From assembly GCA_016795155.1 (NCBI GenBank), contig JAEUIE010000005.1, positions 62,001 to 126,000 of the forward strand: 64,000 nt of DNA. The letters are read 5' to 3'. Position 1 is the first letter of the stretch; each line of letters begins with the position of its first letter. The DNA is from Planctomycetia bacterium (GTDB taxonomy: Bacteria; Planctomycetota; Planctomycetia; Gemmatales; HRBIN36). The translations under genes were made by a program, and so were the position numbers. This document shows, one piece after another, positions 24,829 to 32,247 of the stretch. The notes below the pieces were generated by a model. It was not told the DNA's origin and made no database searches. It saw nothing but the letters and a program-made list of their open reading frames with translations.

Positions 24829-25480
24829 AATCCCCAAACAAATTTGGTGCTTCGCGCTGCATGACTTTCAGAACTGCAATGGCGAGCTTGCGTATCTCGA
24901 CATCAGCATGCCTGCTCCCGCGCATTTCGATGAAATGCCGTAAGGCTCGGGTGTTGGCAGTCACGAAGATCTTGGTTTCGGTTGCATTCGGTAGCACAGA
25001 TCGTGCCGCCTGTCGTGCTAATTTGCGACGAAGTGTTTTATCAGGTTCGCTGGCAAATCGTGCTGTCAGCTTCTCAGCCAGTTCCACATACGCTGCATGT
25101 GTTGTTTTAATCGTCTTAACCCAGAGTTCATGCAACTCCGGATCGTTGGCAATACAGTCGGGTTCAACGTATTCTGCGATGGATTCATCGACATAGCGCT
25201 GGCTCAATTGTGAATAAGCCCAGCCTGCACGGTGGCGGATCAGTTCATGCGTAACCGCACGATTAATGCCTGTGAAGATAAAATTCCATGTACCATGCTC
25301 CAGGACAGAACCATGCCCCACCTCAAGGATGTGTTTCAAGTATGCCTGGTTTCCACCTGGTCGTGGCTTGGCAAAGCTCATGTAGCAGACACGGCCAGCA
25401 ACTTCGCAGAGTTTTTCACCAGCGATGCTGGAATCAGTGCTCCAGGTATTCACCTCATGGTCTGCCAGGAATCGTTCCAT
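24767..25480 (-). CDS. thyX: Flavin-dependent thymidylate synthase ThyX
   Basis: The 237-residue enzyme makes dTMP from dUMP using FAD and methylene-tetrahydrofolate. The ThyX motif is present as ELIRHRAGWAYSQLSQRY; it has one residue more between RHR and the serine than the commonest RHRx7S form, a spacing I have seen in other ThyX subgroups. The FAD/dUMP-contacting NTRALRHFIEMRGSRHA segment is also typical. No thyA is visible in this window. Its last codons overlap the start of rho in another frame, so the two are almost certainly co-transcribed. Confidence 0.93.
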   Translation of the reverse strand: MERFLADHEVNTWSTDSSIAGEKLCEVAGRVCYMSFAKPRPGGNQAYLKHILEVGHGSVLEHGTWNFIFTGINRAVTHELIRHRAGWAYSQLSQRYVDESIAEYVEPDCIANDPELHELWVKTIKTTHAAYVELAEKLTARFASEPDKTLRRKLARQAARSVLPNATETKIFVTANTRALRHFIEMRGSRHADVEIRKLAIAVLKVMQREAPNLFGDYELTTLPDGTHEASTPYRKV

Positions 25481-26107
25481 CTCATCCGACGAAATCGATT
25501 GCCTGCCAACGAGGTATACGACTGGATCACGAATTATGCGAAAAGAATCAGTACTCAGATAACACCTGCATCAAATACATTGCAACCTTTTGCACATAAA
25601 GTAATCAATCAGGTTGCAACAAAAAACTAAGACTTGCGATTAATACAATCGCAGGATAAGAATCTGCTGTTTGAGCAAGATTCAATCGATTCAAATCAAC
25701 TCATCGTTCTCTTTCAAGCAATACGCAACTGCATACCGCTAACGGTTAATTCAGTCGCAGAATGTAGAGCAAAGGGACTCAAGAACCATTGTTTCCAGTT
25801 AGTCGCAAGGGTTGGTACTCCTTGCATGTGGAAATGATGCTGCAGTTACTGTAAGCAGGCTTACTGTCAACATCCTTTACCCGTGTGACAAACAAATACC
25901 CTTTTCAATTCATTTGTCGTTTCAGCTTGGTAAGTGTGGCTAGTTCGACAAATCTAAGGGGCAGGCAACTACACGGGAACTGGTCATGAAAGCAATATTC
26001 ATATGACCTATGTGAACAGTAAGGTTCAAAGCCTGTTCCGTCAAGAGATGTTCCTGGAAGTTTGGTGAAAATCATCTGAATTATTTCGATACTTCTTCCA
26101 GGTTCGA
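25481..26107. other. Intergenic region, nothing recognised
   Basis: About 630 bases between thyX (leftward) and the end of the sulfite oxidase-like gene. It is A+T-rich. I find no supported gene, tRNA, strong hairpin or repeat. The start of the thyX-rho transcript must lie at its left end. Confidence 0.45.
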
Positions 26108-27334
26108 TCAAACTACCTTGATTTTACAGGTTTCAATCACGTTCCTTAAATAGCCTGCACGGTTCCAACCTGCTGTCATCGGTTGCGTTTCACCAGCCTG
26201 ACTCGTGGCTTTGACCATAAAGGTATGATCGCCGGTATTGGAAGCTTGCCAATCGAGGCTCCAACGACGGAAGGAGTAGCTACCCAGATCAGGCCCTAAA
26301 GTTGCTGATTTCCATGATTTGCCACCGTCATCAGAGACATCGACTTGTTTGATTCCAGACCCACCGTCAAACGCAATGCCTTCCAACTTGACTGACTGCC
26401 CTTTCTTAATTTCATTGAGATTGGCAGGCATGACAAAAAATGAACGAACCACCATTTTGTGAATGGGTATGGTTTCCTTGGCCAGGTCACCCGGTTTATC
26501 AACCAGGCCAGCCTTGGGGATGCGATAAGCCTTCTGCATCCAGTACCCATCATAAGGCTTATAAAGGACTTTGATTTCTCCCAGGCATTTCACCCAGTAT
26601 GTCGCAAACCAGCCTGGAACAATTAGGCGTAGTGGGAAGCCATTCAATGCAGGCAAGGGGCTGTTATTCATGTCATAGGCAAGAATCACGTGATCTTTGT
26701 TAGCTTCGGTAAGAGGAATCGATTTGATGTAATCGGGTACGGTTTCCGGTCCACCTTTGTCCAATCCTGCGAAAGATACCTCAACTGCATTCGCTTTGAT
26801 TCCCGCCAATTTGAGTACTTCCGACAGCTTAGCTCCAGTCCATTTGGCGTTTCCCATGGCACCATTAATCCACTGGGCGCCAGGAATGCGTGGTTCAAAT
26901 AACCCGCGGGAATTGCCAGAACACTGATTCACCGCGACAACACTGTGAGATGGCAGTTTGCGAATTTCTGCCAGAGATAACTCAAGTGGCTTATCGACAT
27001 GTCCATTTACTTTCAATTTCCATGACTGTTCGTTGATCGTTGGAATAGTCTGCAGATGCCAACGAACATAGAACGCATTGTTCGGTGTGATATCGTGCTT
27101 GAAGTATTCCCAAGGAGTTTCCAGGCAAGGCGGCCTGTCGTTAATGGCCCGCATGGGTACTTTGCCTGGGAATTGCAGCATTTGATCGTAAGGTGCATCT
27201 ACTCTGGTCCGGGTGTTGCTGGGTGAGACAGCAGCCTGCTTTTGAGCACAGCCAGCCAGGAATGCAATTCCACCCATGGATGAAGTAACGAGCCAATCGC
27301 GTCGGGTAACAGATTGCGGAGAGGAGGGTTCCAT
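26108..27334 (-). CDS. Exported sulfite oxidase-family molybdopterin enzyme
   Basis: The 408-residue protein matches the sulfite oxidase/SorA family. It has the molybdopterin domain, with the Mo-ligating cysteine in VVAVNQCSGNSRG (C138), the substrate region WINGAMGNAKWTGAKL, GFPLRLIVPGWFATYWVKCLGEI, and a C-terminal dimerisation domain (GIKQVDVSDDGGKSW). The N-terminus SVTRRDWLVTSSMGGIAFLAGC carries a twin-arginine motif and a lipobox-like cysteine, as expected for a cofactor-loaded Tat substrate. It probably oxidises sulfite in the periplasm and passes electrons to a cytochrome c. A plausible partner is the membrane cytochrome at 35370, but they are not adjacent. Confidence 0.88.
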   Translation of the reverse strand: MEPSSPQSVTRRDWLVTSSMGGIAFLAGCAQKQAAVSPSNTRTRVDAPYDQMLQFPGKVPMRAINDRPPCLETPWEYFKHDITPNNAFYVRWHLQTIPTINEQSWKLKVNGHVDKPLELSLAEIRKLPSHSVVAVNQCSGNSRGLFEPRIPGAQWINGAMGNAKWTGAKLSEVLKLAGIKANAVEVSFAGLDKGGPETVPDYIKSIPLTEANKDHVILAYDMNNSPLPALNGFPLRLIVPGWFATYWVKCLGEIKVLYKPYDGYWMQKAYRIPKAGLVDKPGDLAKETIPIHKMVVRSFFVMPANLNEIKKGQSVKLEGIAFDGGSGIKQVDVSDDGGKSWKSATLGPDLGSYSFRRWSLDWQASNTGDHTFMVKATSQAGETQPMTAGWNRAGYLRNVIETCKIKVV

Positions 27335-27452
27335 GCTGATGCAGGCTCCAGATCTTCGGAGTGTTCTTACCAGTATGTTGTCTCATCTCTGCAAGAAATT
27401 TCAACACCGCATTTCAACAAAATGCATTTGAACCTTGCTGCGCAAAACAAAA

Positions 27453-27474
27453 TGCCGAGGTAAGAACCTCGGCA
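27453..27474 (-). terminator. Terminator of the ICMT-like gene
   Basis: A perfect 9-bp stem TGCCGAGGT/ACCTCGGCA with loop AAGA is followed, in the leftward direction, by a T-rich run (ATTTTGTTTTG). It lies 28 bases past the ICMT-like stop codon. Confidence 0.85.
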
Positions 27475-27501
27475 GTAATCCAGTACGAGGTCAGTGCCTG
27501 C

Positions 27502-28095
27502 TTAATAGACGAATGGAAGCAGCGAGTAAGTCTTCTTCAGATAAACACGATATGGTTCGCCCAGTGCACGTTTCAAAACGCGTTCTTCGTGTCGGATGCG
27601 ACGAAGCATGATGTACGTGCTTGGAACCATGATGATCATCAGGCTGATAAGATTCTGGTAAGCGAGTGCCAGTGCGAGAAATTCCAGAAGAAGGCCAGTG
27701 TATGATGGGTGCCGGAGCAGCATGTAAGGGCCTGTATTGATCACTTTATGGTTGGAATGAACTGCAACATTGACAGTGAAAAAGCGGCCCAGGCAATGAA
27801 TGGCCCACCAGCGCAAACTGATGCCTGCAATCAACACTCCAAATACAGCTATCACACCATTGCGGCTGAGTGGAAATGCCAGAGTTTCCATCTGTTCACG
27901 CAGGAATGGAAAAGGGCTGGCGACGAACAGGCTAAGAAGAATCGTGATCCAGATGGATGACAGCGTAGACCGGTCAGCTCGTTTGACAGTATTCATCTGT
28001 GTGAATTTCGTGATCAACAACGAGCCTTCGCGCAGAAGCACAAAAAAGCCGACGATGCAAGGCAGAACTGCGGGATGACTAGTGTCGATATTCAT
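27502..28095 (-). CDS. Isoprenylcysteine carboxyl methyltransferase (ICMT)-like membrane protein
   Basis: The 197-residue integral membrane protein has about five hydrophobic segments. The family signature is VINTGPYMLLRHPSYTGLLLEF (about residues 117-138), followed by the C-terminal EERVLKRALGEPYRVYLKKT, as in ICMT/PEMT-type methyltransferases that use SAM. In bacteria the true substrate is unknown, since prenylated proteins are not usual; lipid or small thiol methylation is possible. The gene is monocistronic, with its own terminator, and is divergent from the selenocysteine cluster. Confidence 0.8.
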   Translation of the reverse strand: MNIDTSHPAVLPCIVGFFVLLREGSLLITKFTQMNTVKRADRSTLSSIWITILLSLFVASPFPFLREQMETLAFPLSRNGVIAVFGVLIAGISLRWWAIHCLGRFFTVNVAVHSNHKVINTGPYMLLRHPSYTGLLLEFLALALAYQNLISLMIIMVPSTYIMLRRIRHEERVLKRALGEPYRVYLKKTYSLLPFVY

Positions 28096-28414
28096 GGGTG
28101 CTTCCCTGCAATGATGTGAACCGGAAACTCAACATTCGAAGGGAAGGCCAAGAATGGTTCATTAACGGTTATCGGTTCACATCACAGAATTGATAACTCA
28201 AAGCAGAAAACTCGAGATACGATGGAAAACCTGTTTGCCTTGCTATCCGTTTCATCGTTAAGAATGATTTAATCAGTCGTTGTTGAATGGTTTTGAAGCA
28301 TCACCCTTGTGAGAGCGGATGAAATCCAATAACGATCATGGACTGAATTGCAACAATCGCCTACAATCGAAAAAGTCCGTAAATAAGCCAGTTATTATGT
28401 ATTTTTGGAAGCAG
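28096..28414. other. Upstream region of the selenocysteine tRNA gene
   Basis: About 320 bases between the divergent ICMT-like gene and the tRNA. It is A+T-rich and must contain promoters for both. I see no further RNA gene or clear consensus promoter boxes. Confidence 0.4.
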
Positions 28415-28512
28415 GGGAGCGTGTGTGCCGCTGGTGCGGGCCCTGGTCTTCAAAACCAGAGGGTGTCTTGAAGAAAGTCATCGGTGGGTTCGATTCCCAT
28501 ACGCTCCCGCCA
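28415..28512 (+). tRNA. selC: Selenocysteine tRNA, anticodon UCA
   Basis: A 98-nt tRNA with every hallmark of tRNA-Sec. The acceptor stem is 8 bp (28415-28422 with 28501-28508), followed by discriminator G and an encoded CCA (28510-28512). The anticodon stem CTGGT/ACCAG encloses CTTCAAA, giving anticodon TCA at 28450-28452, which reads UGA. The T stem is 5 bp with loop TTCGATT, so acceptor plus T arm total 13 bp (8+5, bacterial type). The variable arm (28460-28483) is very long and folds on itself. The D loop is only 4 nt (TGGT). It lies 112 bases upstream of the first selenoprotein gene. Confidence 0.97.
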
Positions 28513-28624
28513 GAAATCACTTGACCCGCTTAAAGATGTGGTTATCTGTCGATATAACTAACTGAAAGAAGGCCGGAAAGCCTTGAATTTCTTAGTCTCT
28601 ATCTCTCGTACGAGGAGTACCAGA

Positions 28625-29191
28625 ATGAAGCGAGCATTTGGTGCCTCGCTGATAACCTTGGCAGTGTATGCCACGATAGTTATCGCAGGCGATGTGAAGT
28701 CAGGCCCTCAGCCAGGCAAGGGGGTATCTTCGTTCTTCCCACTGAATATTTCCAACGTTGATACGCCTGCCAAGAATGGCAAGGAAAGCTGTTTTGTCTG
28801 ACAGCTGGGTGGCAAACCCGTCGCACTCGTCTTCGCACGCGAGACGAACGATGCCGTGGCCGGTCTGGCCCGGAAGTTGGATGCGGAAGTTGCAAAAGCA
28901 GGTAAAGGTAAGTTGAATGCCGTGGTAATCTTCACTTCAGATGAAGATGACATGAAAGATAAGATCGAGAAGTTCAAGACGGACAACAAACTGAAGAATA
29001 TCCATCTGGGGTTGGATGGCAGTAAGGGACCTGAAGGCTATAACCTTTCCAAAGATGCTTCAGTAACAGCCCTGCTTTATGTAAAGCGAAAAGTCCAGAA
29101 GAATCATGCCTTTGAGAAGTTCGCCACATCCGACATTGACGCGGTTGTGAAAGATTTCAGCAATCTGAACGCTGCACCTGAAAAGAAATAA
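28625..29191 (+). CDS. Exported selenoprotein with CxxU redox motif (UGA at 28799-28801 read as Sec)
   Basis: The frame starts at ATG 28625 after GAGGAG and runs 188 residues to TAA if the single in-frame UGA (codon 59) is read as selenocysteine. The N-terminus MKRAFGASLITLAVYATIVIA is a signal peptide. The UGA lies in C56-F-V-U59, a thioredoxin-type CxxC with the second Cys replaced by Sec. The protein continues without break as QLGGKPVALVFARET and LARKLDAEVAKAGK, then a thioredoxin-like alpha/beta pattern. It resembles a family of planctomycete exported thioredoxin-fold proteins that normally have CxxC before this conserved VFARE segment (from memory). Base and codon use do not change across the UGA. 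Function is probably periplasmic thiol redox; the partner is unknown. Confidence 0.88.
28827..28847 (+). promoter_or_regulatory. Candidate bacterial SECIS hairpin of the CxxU selenoprotein
   Basis: TCGTCT (28827-28832) pairs with AGACGA (28842-28847), and a T-G wobble can extend the stem, leaving a 7-base loop that begins CG. The loop starts about 32 nt after the UGA, inside the 16-37 nt range recalled for bacterial SECIS elements, with a G among the first two loop bases. The stem is weaker than in the next gene. A second structure, AGCTGT/ACAGCT (28787-28792 with 28801-28806), surrounds the UGA itself. Confidence 0.45.
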
Positions 29192-29220
29192 CCTTTCTTT
29201 TCCTTAATAGCCCCATTGCA

Positions 29221-29253
29221 CACCACTGAGAAATCTCAGTGGTGTCAGTGTTT
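29221..29253 (+). terminator. Terminator between the two selenoprotein genes
   Basis: CACCACTGAGA and its exact reverse complement (29221-29231 with 29234-29244) form an 11-bp stem followed by a T-rich tail. It suggests the two selenoprotein genes have separate transcripts, or that read-through is attenuated. Confidence 0.7.
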
Positions 29254-29328
29254 GATGATTGTATATCCATGATTGCCTGTTAAGATGTAGCCATCCGGTT
29301 CCCCAATTCTTCGGGAGGAGAGCAACAG

Positions 29329-30480
29329 ATGAGAAACAACCTGCCAGGAACAGCCTTGGTGTTGTTCTTGGGCTGGGCAACTGCAATCGCCTGGGCGGAT
29401 GATCCGCCCCAAAAGGATCCGCCCGCTCAAGACAGCAAGGCTGCTCAATCCCCAGCTGCGGCATTTACTGCAGCCAAAAAAGCTCATGAAGAAGCCAGCA
29501 AAGCCATGGATAAGGTAGTTACTGAGCTGCAGAAAAAAAAAGAACGCCTGTCATTACAGAACAAAGAGCTGAATGACGTGTACCAGGCCCGTAACAAGGC
29601 ATCACAGGAATTACTCAAATCAGCTGAGGTACTGGCCAAGGCAGAACCAACCACACCATTGGGATTTGAAGCAATCCTGGCCATTATTAACAATGGCCCA
29701 CCCATGTTAAAACCTGACATTATTAAAGTGCTGGTAGAACACCATGCCACGAATCCCAAGATTGGCGATATCGTTATTCGATTGAGCAGAGCACCAGCGT
29801 CAAAAGATATGGAGGCATTGCTGAATGCCATCATAGAAAAAAATCCCAACCGCGACGCCAAAGGCAATGCAACCTTTACGCTAGCCAGCATGAAGATGCG
29901 CAACAATCCGCAGGAAGCGGAAAAGCTGTTCGAAAAAGTCGTGAGTGATTACAAGGATGTGAAATACTTTCGGGGTACTCTTGGCGAGCGAGCCGAGGCA
30001 AATCTCTTCGAAGTGCGTCATCTGCAGATAGGTAAGGAAGTTCCTGAAATTGAAGGCGTAGACACCGACGGTAACAAGTTCAAACTGAGCGATTACCGTG
30101 GCAAGGTGGTCATGCTCGATTTCTGGGGGCATTGGTGAGGCCCTTGCGTAGCCATGTTCCCACACGAGCGGTCGCTCGTGAAGCGGATGGAAGGCAAGCC
30201 TTTTGCCTTGATTGGAGTGAACAGCGATACTGACAAGGAATTCCTCAAAAAGGAAAACGAACGGCAGCAGATTACCTGGCGTTCTTTCTGGTGTGGGGAA
30301 AAAGGAACCAGTGGTGAAATTCCCAGCAAGTGGAATGTTACCGGCTGGCCTACCTTGTACTACATCGATCACAAGGGAATCATCAGGCAGAAGAATCTGC
30401 GTAGCGAAAAGCAGATTGATGAATTCCTCGATAAGCTGGTAGCCGAGGCCGAGAAAGATGCCAAAGGCGAAAGCAAGTGA
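29329..30480 (+). CDS. Exported TlpA-like thioredoxin selenoprotein with UGPC active site (UGA at 30136-30138 read as Sec)
   Basis: With the UGA at codon 270 read as selenocysteine, the product has 383 residues. It starts at ATG 29329 after GGGAGGAGAGC and has a signal peptide (residues 1-23, ending AIAWA). Residues about 45-105 are a charged helical, coiled-coil-like region. From about residue 238 there is a TlpA/AhpC-type thioredoxin fold: VPEIEGVDTDGNKFKLSDY, then LDFWGHW-U270-G-P-C273-VAMFPHE, GVNSDTDKEF, and the cis-proline segment WPTLYYID. The motif is the thioredoxin CGPC with the nucleophilic first Cys replaced by Sec. Downstream of the UGA a perfect SECIS-like hairpin follows. It probably reduces disulfides or peroxides outside the cytoplasm. 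Confidence 0.93.
30163..30180 (+). promoter_or_regulatory. Bacterial SECIS element with GGUC tetraloop
   Basis: CACGAGC-GGTC-GCTCGTG forms a perfect 7-bp G+C-rich stem (30163-30169 with 30174-30180) with tetraloop GGUC. The loop begins 31 nt after the UGA. In E. coli fdhF the SelB-binding apical loop also contains GGUC, with the G and U as key contacts. Distance, stem and loop all fit a bSECIS. Confidence 0.85.
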
Positions 30481-30507
30481 TCGAAAGCGGTAGATAAGCA
30501 ATCATTG

Positions 30508-30540
30508 CAGGTTACCGGTTATCTCCGGTAACCTGTTTGT
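30508..30540 (+). terminator. Terminator after the UGPC selenoprotein gene
   Basis: An 11-bp perfect stem CAGGTTACCGG/CCGGTAACCTG (30508-30518 with 30525-30535) with loop TTATCT is followed by TTTGTGTT, 27 bases past the stop codon. Confidence 0.85.
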
Positions 30541-30568
30541 GTTGGTAGTCAGATGAAGGAATGTTGCC

Positions 30569-32188
30569 ATGAAGATTGTGCCTTCTGTATTGGCTATCTG
30601 CCTGATTGTCCTGATCAGTTGGACAATTGCTGAATCACCGGATCAATTACCACTCGAGGTGGTAACGCCAACTCCCATCGCAGCTGAAGGCATTGGAAAA
30701 GGCAAATTGATCATTCAGGGTGGAGGTTCTACTCCCCAAGCACTGACAGATTTGTTTCTGAAGTGGTCAGGTGGAGAGAATACCAAGCTGGTCATTATCC
30801 CCACCGCCAGTGCAGTCGCCGAGAAGCCGACAGGATGGATGGAGCGATGGAAGGATCTGAACATCAACGATATTACCATGCTGCACACTCGCAATCGCAG
30901 CCGGGCCAACGAAGTAGCGTTTGTCGAGCCGCTGCGCCGAGCAACTGCAGTCTGGATCAGTGGTGGCGACCAGCGCCGCTTGTCGGAAACCTACTCCGGA
31001 ACACTGGTAGAGAAGGAACTGAAGGCATTGTTAAACCGGGGTGGGGTGATTTGGGGAACGTCCGCCGGTGCAGTCATCATGAGCAAACTGATGATTGCAG
31101 GGGGCACCGCACAGCAAGCAGAATTGGCCAGTGGCATGGATTTGCTGCCAGGTGTGGTCATCGACCAGCATTTCATAGCGAGAAAACGTGAGCCACGATT
31201 ATTGGGTGTGTTGAAGAGGTATCCTTCGCATGTGGGAATCGGGATTGATGAAGCAACTGCTCTGGTAGTGCAGGGGAGAGCGCTGAGTGTGCTGGGCAAT
31301 TCAACCGCCACTTTTTTGGTTTCTGGGAATACGGAACGCCCGTTGAAACGAACTGTTCTGAAGAATCAGGATGTCAGTGATTTAACCACATGGCGGCGAA
31401 TCGTATTCCAGCGTCAGGAACCAGCCAGGATTCATCCTGTCGTGAAGAAGCCAGACGTACCATCTGGTTCATTGGTGATAGTTGGTGGAGGCGGCATGCC
31501 CGTCGATATCGTGGAACGATTCATCCAGCTTGCTGGGGGTAAGGATAAGACTTTTGTCGTGTTACCTATATCCATGCCTGATCCCATTCCGGCTGGTTCG
31601 GGACAGTTTCTGAAACGGGCTGGAGTTAAGGATGTGCACATTCTGCCGGGACGCAGCAGGGATGCTGTCAATGATCCCAAAGCACTGGCTTTACTCGATG
31701 AAGCCCATGCAGTCTGGTTCGATGGAGGCAGGCAGTGGCGTTTTGTGGATGCCTATGAAGGTACACCATTCCTGGACAAACTTCATGGCGTACTGAAACG
31801 GGGTGGCGTGATTGGTGGCAGTTCTGCTGGTGCTACCATTCAAGGCGAATATCTTTGCCGAGGCAATCCACTCGGGCCACAGGACATGATGTGCGAGGGA
31901 TATGAAAAGGGGTTCGCATTTCTTCCGGGAGTTGGCATCGATCAACATTTCACGCAACGCAACCGCTTCAAAGATATGTTTCAATTCAAGAAGACTTATC
32001 CGCAATACTTGGGCATCGGTATTGATGAAGGGACAGCACTCGTTGTTCAAGGCCACAAGGCAGAGATTATCGGTCGAAATCGAGTCTGCTTCTATCCGCA
32101 TATACCTCAAGACGATAAGGACTTCATTTCAGTACGTTCCGGAGAATCGTTTGACTTGCAATCCGGGCAGAAGATAACGCAACCATAA
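30569..32188 (+). CDS. Exported tandem cyanophycinase-like (peptidase S51) protein
   Basis: The 539-residue protein carries a signal peptide (VLAICLIVLISWTIAES) and two complete copies of the S51 fold. The first domain (about residues 45-265) has the nucleophile elbow GTSAGA near S164; the second (about 295-525) has GSSAGA near S418. Each also has the family segments GGGST/GGGGM near its start, WISGGDQ/WFDGGRQ, and LPGVVIDQHF/LPGVGIDQHF. S51 serine peptidases include cyanophycinase, which cleaves cyanophycin to beta-Asp-Arg. No cyanophycin synthetase is visible here, and an exported double-domain form may act on another isoaspartyl-type substrate. Confidence 0.85.
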   Translation: MKIVPSVLAICLIVLISWTIAESPDQLPLEVVTPTPIAAEGIGKGKLIIQGGGSTPQALTDLFLKWSGGENTKLVIIPTASAVAEKPTGWMERWKDLNINDITMLHTRNRSRANEVAFVEPLRRATAVWISGGDQRRLSETYSGTLVEKELKALLNRGGVIWGTSAGAVIMSKLMIAGGTAQQAELASGMDLLPGVVIDQHFIARKREPRLLGVLKRYPSHVGIGIDEATALVVQGRALSVLGNSTATFLVSGNTERPLKRTVLKNQDVSDLTTWRRIVFQRQEPARIHPVVKKPDVPSGSLVIVGGGGMPVDIVERFIQLAGGKDKTFVVLPISMPDPIPAGSGQFLKRAGVKDVHILPGRSRDAVNDPKALALLDEAHAVWFDGGRQWRFVDAYEGTPFLDKLHGVLKRGGVIGGSSAGATIQGEYLCRGNPLGPQDMMCEGYEKGFAFLPGVGIDQHFTQRNRFKDMFQFKKTYPQYLGIGIDEGTALVVQGHKAEIIGRNRVCFYPHIPQDDKDFISVRSGESFDLQSGQKITQP

Positions 32189-32196
32189 TGAAAAAA

Positions 32197-32224
32197 CCTC
32201 AACAGGTTTTAACGCCTGTTGAGG
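32197..32224. terminator. Bidirectional terminator between convergent genes
   Basis: A perfect 10-bp stem CCTCAACAGG/CCTGTTGAGG with an 8-base loop is preceded by AAAAAA, so it can terminate leftward transcription well and rightward transcription possibly. Confidence 0.7.
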
Positions 32225-32247
32225 CTGGGCGATTCCGGAAATGCAGA

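Noticed and set aside
28799-30138. The two in-frame UGA codons as nonsense mutations or sequencing errors (pseudogenes)
   Set aside because: Both fall exactly at thioredoxin-type active-site positions, the protein continues with family-like sequence after each, a tRNA-Sec gene lies next to them, and a SECIS-like hairpin follows.
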